DNA of 22,917 nt from Coemansia sp. RSA 922 (Eukaryota > Kickxellomycota > Kickxellomycetes > Kickxellales > Kickxellaceae). Where the stretch lies: positions 1-22,917 of the forward strand of contig JANBQS010000280.1 of NCBI GenBank assembly GCA_027577415.1. The letters run 5' to 3'. How positions within the stretch are numbered: the first letter of the stretch is position 1; the number at the start of each line of letters is the position of its first letter. Under the pieces are notes generated by a model. It worked only from the letters and a program-made list of their open reading frames with translations. It did not search any database and was not told where the DNA came from. The translations under genes and the position numbers were made by a program. Positions 18,280 through 22,917 of this stretch are shown piece by piece.

Positions 18280-19245
18280 ATGGCTAACGCTTCCACTCCT
18301 CCTCCGACCACCGACGCCGAGCTCGACGAGCTGCTGGACGACGTCCTTGACCAATTTACCAATGACGCTCCCAAACCCAAGACAAAGGAGCCAGCACCGG
18401 TTGCTCCACCAACAACTGTCGACGAAGTCTTGCGTGCAGCAGCAGCAGCTGAGGGTGACGATGATTTGGATGGCGTTAACTTTGACGAAGATTTTACTCG
18501 CAAACTAGCCCAGAGTATGGAGGCCCTGTTAAAGGACCCATCAGCTCTTTCCGAGGCTGGCTCTGAGAGCGACGAGGCGAAGACGGCACTAGATCAGCTG
18601 TTAAAGCAAATGGCAGCGCTGCAGAGCGATTTGGGAGCAAATAATCCAGCAGCAACAGTAGCAGATAGCGGCTCGCGTGTTGGTGAGGCTAGTGTGGCTG
18701 GCGCAGAAAAGCCAGGTTTGGAAGCATCGTCGTCGTCGTCTTTCCAGAACAAAATCAAGGCAACAATGGACAAGCTGAAGGAGAGCGCCGATCGTGCGGA
18801 GGCAGACTCCTCTCAGGGTGGTGGCGGTGACATAATGGATGAGCTGATGCGGCAGATGGACCAGATGGGCGACGACTCACAGCTGGATTCATTAGTCGAC
18901 GATGTCATCAGCCAGCTGATGTCAAAGGACGTTCTGCAGCAGCCACTGAAGGAGCTGGATCAGGAGTACCCAAAGTACCTTGAGAAGAACAAGGACACGC
19001 TGTCGGCTGAGGACCGCGAGCGTTACGAGAAACAGCACTCTTATGTCAAACAGATTTTGGCTATGTTTGCCGAGAGCACTGATGACTCGCTCAATGACCC
19101 GCGGATTGTCGAGCTGATGCAGAAAATGCAGGACTGCGGACAGCCTCCCAATGAGTTGCTCAAGATCCTGGCACCAGACATGGAGCTCGACGAAAAGGGC
19201 GACGTCAAGGTGCCTGAGGCGCCTCCCAACTGTATCGTCATGTAG
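18280..19245 (+). CDS. PEX19: Peroxin Pex19, farnesylated import receptor for peroxisomal membrane proteins
   Basis: A cytosolic chaperone and receptor that carries newly made peroxisomal membrane proteins to Pex3. The 321-residue protein has an acidic N-terminal helix (DAELDELLDDVLDQF, 12-26), as in the Pex3-binding region; a disordered Pro/Ala/Ser-rich and acidic middle; helices around 155-215 (MDELMRQMDQMGDDSQLD); and the folded cargo-binding domain (about 205-300), with PLKELDQEYPKYLEKNKDTL and QMQDCGQPP-like stretches typical of Pex19. It ends in CIVM, a CaaX farnesylation box. Length is close to human (299) and yeast (342) proteins. It is the first of three plus-strand genes (PEX19, ATG14-like, RAM2) with gaps of 199 and 91 nt between coding regions; each probably has its own promoter. 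Confidence 0.96.
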   Translation: MANASTPPPTTDAELDELLDDVLDQFTNDAPKPKTKEPAPVAPPTTVDEVLRAAAAAEGDDDLDGVNFDEDFTRKLAQSMEALLKDPSALSEAGSESDEAKTALDQLLKQMAALQSDLGANNPAATVADSGSRVGEASVAGAEKPGLEASSSSSFQNKIKATMDKLKESADRAEADSSQGGGGDIMDELMRQMDQMGDDSQLDSLVDDVISQLMSKDVLQQPLKELDQEYPKYLEKNKDTLSAEDRERYEKQHSYVKQILAMFAESTDDSLNDPRIVELMQKMQDCGQPPNELLKILAPDMELDEKGDVKVPEAPPNCIVM

Positions 19246-19271
19246 AGGCAGTAGAGTAGCATCAGGCGGGT

Positions 19272-19290
19272 CAGCCAGCCAGCCAGCCAG
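19272..19290 (+). repeat. CAGC tetranucleotide microsatellite
   Basis: Four and three-quarter copies of a CAGC unit in the 3' region of PEX19, 27 nt after the stop codon. Probably neutral slippage. Confidence 0.8.
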
Positions 19291-19444
19291 TCACTCAGTC
19301 TCAAGGCTGGCACATGCAAAGTCTGGGCGGGGTTGCTTCTTTGCTTTGCTTTCTTTTTCTTATTCAGTTAATTTACACCATTCATGAAAACCCCTTGACG
19401 CCTTTTGTATTCTTGTAACTAAAGTGCTCTTCAGCGTGCCCGGG

Positions 19445-20617
19445 ATGAAATGCAGCATATGTAGCGCTGCCAAGCCAAAGTACTATTGCGGGCAATGCGT
19501 GCGAGACAGAATGAGCCAGCACGACTGGGTGCTAGGGCTTGCCAGCAAAACAGGCAGTGGGAGTAGCTCCGACCATGGAGGTAACACTTCGCCTAGCTCG
19601 ACTTGTGCCTTGCAGCTGTACGAGTACCAAACGGACCGACTGCGCGCCGGGTACCAACGAGTGGCTGCGCTAAAGGCCAAAGTTCGTGCTCGACAGCAGC
19701 TTGTCGCTGAAGCACAGCAGCGGTGCGACGATGCTGCCCAGTCGCTTGCTCGGCGGCGAGCGCAGCTGCAGGAGCTCAAGCAGGGCGAGGCAGTGCGGAC
19801 CGAGAGAGCGATGTACGAGGCCCAGAGTGCGGGAAGTAAGAGGGCCGCTCAGGTGGCCAAAGTCAGTGGCGTTCTGCGCAAGGATCGCGGGATCCTGGCC
19901 AATGCCCTGTGCCAAGTGGTGGGACTGCAGACGGCAGGAGCGGCGGCGCAGAATCATGGCCTTGGAGGTGGCGACGAAGATGACGACGACGACGAGGAGA
20001 TGTTCTTTCTCAGTATGGATATGGACGACCGAAAGCGGCTGTTTGGGTTGCCGTGGCCCGGACACGAGGACTGGGCAAAGTACCCTAACGACTATATAAA
20101 CGCATGTGTGGGACACTGTATCCACATATTCAGTATCCTGGCACACTACTTGCACCTGGATCTGCCGTTCCACATATCTAAGCGCGGGTCCAGCCTGTAT
20201 ATCCGTGCGAACTGGCGCGATGTTGATGTTGGCGAGGCTGCGCTGAGTATCGCCGACAATAATACGGCTAGCTTTGTCGTTGGCCTCAGTATGCTGTTCT
20301 TTGATATCGCTTATTTGTGTCACCGCCAGGGCGTGCGAGTAATGGCGGAGCGCATCACGGATGCAGTTGATAATATGCGCGAGGCCGTGCTCTCTTTGGC
20401 AGAGCATGAAAGCGAGACCCGGCAGCGGGTGCCGTTGGAGCTGGAGCTGTATTCGGTTGTGCAAGAGGTTATGAAAATGTATGTCGGTGCTGGGCGCAAA
20501 GAGTCGGAAGCCGTGCTGCTGCGTCAGCAAGTACACGATGTCTTGCGTAGACTGCATCTGTGTGACGATGCTGTGGATAGTGTCGATTATGATGACGAGA
20601 ACTGGGCAATCATATAG
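19445..20617 (+). CDS. ATG14: Atg14-like subunit of class III PI3-kinase complex I (autophagy)
   Basis: Atg14 directs the Vps34 lipid kinase complex to autophagosome formation sites. The 390-residue protein starts with a paired Cys motif, CSIC at 3-6 and CGQC at 15-18, as in the N-terminus of Atg14/Barkor. A coiled coil follows (about 56-145, heptads rich in Arg, Gln and Ala) for pairing with Beclin/Atg6, then an acidic run (177-185). The C-terminal Atg14/UVRAG-type domain (about 200-345) contains CIHIFSILAHYLHLDLPF and a strand leading to FVVGLSMLFFDIAYLC, in the family pattern. It ends DDENWAII, which fits an Atg8-interacting motif. I chose ATG 19445 because it sits two residues before the first Cys; the frame extends upstream only to a GTG. 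Vps38/UVRAG is the alternative, but the Cys pairs favour Atg14. Confidence 0.83.
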   Translation: MKCSICSAAKPKYYCGQCVRDRMSQHDWVLGLASKTGSGSSSDHGGNTSPSSTCALQLYEYQTDRLRAGYQRVAALKAKVRARQQLVAEAQQRCDDAAQSLARRRAQLQELKQGEAVRTERAMYEAQSAGSKRAAQVAKVSGVLRKDRGILANALCQVVGLQTAGAAAQNHGLGGGDEDDDDDEEMFFLSMDMDDRKRLFGLPWPGHEDWAKYPNDYINACVGHCIHIFSILAHYLHLDLPFHISKRGSSLYIRANWRDVDVGEAALSIADNNTASFVVGLSMLFFDIAYLCHRQGVRVMAERITDAVDNMREAVLSLAEHESETRQRVPLELELYSVVQEVMKMYVGAGRKESEAVLLRQQVHDVLRRLHLCDDAVDSVDYDDENWAII

Positions 20618-20708
20618 CTTAGATCCATTCTCTCTTTTTTCCTTCACTTTGGTTTTGTATTAATTCTATTTTATTTTATTTCCTTTCTTTCTTTCGTTCT
20701 TTTGCAAA

Positions 20709-21761
20709 ATGGTGCGCATAGTCGACGACGATGGCAATGACGAGTGCTCGTCGCTGCCAATGTCTCAGCAAGAGGAGTGGAGCGATGTTGTTCCGATTCC
20801 ACAGGACGATGGCAAGAATCCCGTGTGCCCGATCTTATACACTGACGAGTACAGAGAAATGACAGACTACTTTCGCGCCGTAATGGCGGCAGGCGAGGTA
20901 TCACAGCGGGCGTTTGAGCTAACGGGGCGTGTCATTGATGCAAATGCTGCGCACTATACTGCATGGGTGTACCGCAAGAAGCTAATTCTCGACTTGGGTC
21001 TGGACATTAGCGAGGAACTCAGCTGGGTGTCAGAGATCTCGGGGCGGCACATAAAGAACTACCAGCTGTGGCACCACCGCGGAGCTCTACTGGCCTTGCT
21101 GCTGGATCCTAAGGATGTGGAGCACGAGTCGCAGGACCAAAAGGTGCAGAATCCGGCGATCAGAAATGAGCTTCAGTTTGTAGGCGAAGTCATTGACAAT
21201 GACTCCAAAAACTTCCATGCTTGGTCGCATCGCCAGCTCGTCGTCCGGTCTTACGGTATTTGGGACCAAGAGATGGCGTATGTGGAGACCCAGATCAACC
21301 AGGACGTCCGCAATAACTCGGCGTGGAATCAACGGTACTTTGTATTGACTGCCAACCAGAGCGCTGACGAGTTTGTGTTGAGCGAAGAGGTCGCTGATAG
21401 GGAGATAGGCTATGCGGTGGAGAAGATCAAGCTGGCGCCGAATAACGAGAGTCCCTGGTCCTACGTTATTGGGCTGCTGACGAGACATGCTCCAGCTATG
21501 CTTTATGAGCGGCTTTTGCCCAGCATTAGCGAGCTGGCTGCCGATAAAGACTATGCGCTAGCTGTGACTAGCACGCCGTTTTACTGGTCGGCGTTAGTCG
21601 ATATTTACGAGGAGCAGGCTAAGGCGTTGAGTGTCGATGAGAGGGGAGATGTGGATGCATTTGCTAGAGAGGCATGCGACTCGTTGGCTGAGAAGTATGA
21701 TCCGATTCGTGCAAAGTACTGGAAGTACCGCAAGCAAGCGCTACAGACCACTGCCAACTAG
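20709..21761 (+). CDS. RAM2: Protein farnesyltransferase / geranylgeranyltransferase I alpha subunit
   Basis: The alpha subunit shared by cytosolic farnesyltransferase and geranylgeranyltransferase I, which attach prenyl groups to CaaX-box cysteines; the beta subunit holds the zinc site. The 350-residue product shows the tandem alpha-prenyltransferase repeats, each with Asn, a fixed Trp and often Arg: NAAHYTAWVYRKK (79-91), NYQLWHHR (117-124), NFHAWSHR (168-175), NSAWNQR (203-209), NESPWSYV (246-253) and a last degenerate one near 331-341 (YWKYRK). Length is typical (yeast 316, human 379). The ATG at 20709 follows AAAA and the preceding 60 nt are T/C-rich. Only 91 nt separate it from the ATG14-like stop. 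It converges with the RAI1-like gene, 53 nt away. Confidence 0.96.
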   Translation: MVRIVDDDGNDECSSLPMSQQEEWSDVVPIPQDDGKNPVCPILYTDEYREMTDYFRAVMAAGEVSQRAFELTGRVIDANAAHYTAWVYRKKLILDLGLDISEELSWVSEISGRHIKNYQLWHHRGALLALLLDPKDVEHESQDQKVQNPAIRNELQFVGEVIDNDSKNFHAWSHRQLVVRSYGIWDQEMAYVETQINQDVRNNSAWNQRYFVLTANQSADEFVLSEEVADREIGYAVEKIKLAPNNESPWSYVIGLLTRHAPAMLYERLLPSISELAADKDYALAVTSTPFYWSALVDIYEEQAKALSVDERGDVDAFAREACDSLAEKYDPIRAKYWKYRKQALQTTAN

Positions 21762-21814
21762 GTAGCCCGATTATAACATGGTTAACAAATATCTGGAAGA
21801 AAAAAATGCATAGA

Positions 21815-22917
21815 CTACAAAGGCTGAGTTACAAGTGCAAGGTACTCGCGAGTCAAGAACGGCTCAAGCCTGCCCAATGGGGATATCTGGATTTCCTGGC
21901 TGCCAGAGTCAAAGGCAATCCGAAACTGCATTTCGGGGCCCTCATCAACTACGCAATCCTTGACGAACTGGAGCACTTGGTCGGCAAAGTTCATACACAC
22001 GTTGGGCTGCCACATGCTCTGGTTATGTTTCACTAGGCGAGGGATATCCTGGGTCCTAAAGTCCTCGACACTGCGCAGTATGCCGTCGTTATCGCGAAAT
22101 CCCACTGTTACCATTGGTATCCCGGCTATAAACGACTGAGCCCAGAATTTCAGCAACTTGTGGCGCTCAAACGACTCTACTTTGCGCTGGTTATCGAGTA
22201 TGCCAGAGGTTTTCAACTCGCGGTAGACTCGGTTGGGAGCTGTGCTGGGCTTTTCCTGGTCAATGCAATCGACCTCAGCGCCAGAGATTATGCTGTGGTT
22301 GCCCAGCCGAGTTTTAAACACTGAGCAGTACTCGCGGTTTGTGTCGACCACAGAGTTTGCTCTAGAGAGCAATGCAGAGTCCAGCTGCCCGTCCCGTTTT
22401 AACTGCTGAGGGGGTTGGTCAAGCACGCACATAGTTTCGAATCTGTATCCACTGTACACCATTTTCAGGTGGAACTCTGTCCGATCTTCTCGGTCCTCCA
22501 CGCTCTTCGAGGCATCTTCCACATAAATGGTAGTGCCGACCTTTGTGGCGTTCATCGCCCATGAGTCGCGAGTGCTGTAGGGGGTGACAAATATGCGTGT
22601 GAGCATACCGCGGTACATGACAAAGTCTGGCTGACGCCCATGTGGAGCTGATAAGTGGGTGAGGGCGGCGAGTAGGCCGTCTATGTGCTCGTTTTTGCTG
22701 TGGTCCCGCTGGATCTGAGACTCTATTCCGTCAAATAGGCAGGGGGCTGGGTTGAGGGAGGGAGGGTGGAAGTACTTGAGCTCGCGGTTGTCAAAGCATA
22801 CTTTGCGCTGGCCGTCGTAGCTGAATGACAAGAGTTCCAAAGGTTCGCTGAACCGCGGACAAGGGAGTCGGTACTTTGAGAGCGGGTGTAGACTTAGACG
22901 GCGGACGGCAGCATGCA
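21815..22917 (-). CDS. RAI1: Rai1/DXO family RNA 5'-end decapping and pyrophosphohydrolase enzyme; N-terminus beyond right edge
   Basis: Removes incomplete or non-canonical 5' caps and in yeast partners the nuclear 5' exonuclease Rat1. 366 residues are visible from the first whole codon at 22915. The frame stays open to the window edge with no ATG, and its first residues (HPLSKYRLPCPRFSEP) already match the Rai1 N-terminus, so the start lies outside; there is no ATG near 22840 either, where the frame reads TTG. Family motifs: RGMLTRIFVTPY (102-113), SGYRFE with the catalytic-site Glu at 160, GAEVD (212-216) giving the metal-binding Glu and Asp, ELK (233-235), and the KFWAQSFIAGIP ... GFRDNDG block (256-279). 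All the predicted metal ligands are present. Single exon within the window. Confidence 0.93.
   Translation of the reverse strand, partial: HAAVRRLSLHPLSKYRLPCPRFSEPLELLSFSYDGQRKVCFDNRELKYFHPPSLNPAPCLFDGIESQIQRDHSKNEHIDGLLAALTHLSAPHGRQPDFVMYRGMLTRIFVTPYSTRDSWAMNATKVGTTIYVEDASKSVEDREDRTEFHLKMVYSGYRFETMCVLDQPPQQLKRDGQLDSALLSRANSVVDTNREYCSVFKTRLGNHSIISGAEVDCIDQEKPSTAPNRVYRELKTSGILDNQRKVESFERHKLLKFWAQSFIAGIPMVTVGFRDNDGILRSVEDFRTQDIPRLVKHNQSMWQPNVCMNFADQVLQFVKDCVVDEGPEMQFRIAFDSGSQEIQISPLGRLEPFLTREYLALVTQPL

Overview
The window is nuclear DNA of a fungus, and most likely an early-diverging one (Zoopagomycota or Mucoromycota type; a Kickxellales-like genome is my best guess, by inference only). The reasons are the gene set (Hap3/NF-YB, vacuolar alkaline phosphatase, Pex19, Atg14, Rai1), mostly intronless genes, and short introns with a CTAAC branch point and an AG acceptor. 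There are no bacterial operon features. No rRNA, tRNA or CRISPR array was found.

Layout. At 1-342 (minus) lies the 5' end of a USP12/46-type ubiquitin protease, visible only after joining two exons and running off the left edge. Cyclin H (772-1782, plus) converges on NF-YB (1975-2523, minus). A gene-free stretch (2524-4460) carries two G-rich clusters and CACGTG boxes. At 4461-6623 (minus) is a large Ser/Pro/Gln-rich nuclear-type protein of unknown function. From 6624 to 12569 there is almost 6 kb without a convincing intact gene. It holds a pyrimidine-rich leader for the 4461-6623 gene, one possible coding exon on the plus strand (8750-8887), what looks like a decayed Ty3/gypsy integrase on the minus strand (about 9260-9813), and the promoter side of the next gene with four CACGTG boxes. 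At 12570-14723 (plus) is a second large regulator-like protein, with a Myb/SANT-like domain and a C-terminal coiled coil.

The right third is gene-dense: vacuolar alkaline phosphatase PHO8 (two exons, 14835-16905, minus), exosome subunit RRP40 (17252-17977, minus), PEX19 (18280-19245, plus), an ATG14-like PI3-kinase subunit (19445-20617, plus), the farnesyltransferase alpha subunit RAM2/FNTA (20709-21761, plus), and a RAI1/DXO-type RNA decapping enzyme (21815-22917, minus) that runs off the right edge.

Most genes are unrelated housekeeping functions. Two links stand out: Pex19 ends in a CaaX farnesylation box and lies two genes from the subunit of the enzyme expected to modify it, and PHO8 and ATG14 both belong to the vacuole/autophagy system. 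I found no clearly new multi-gene system. The best candidates for novelty are the two uncharacterised regulators flanking the gene-poor 6 kb, and the regulatory DNA in front of them.
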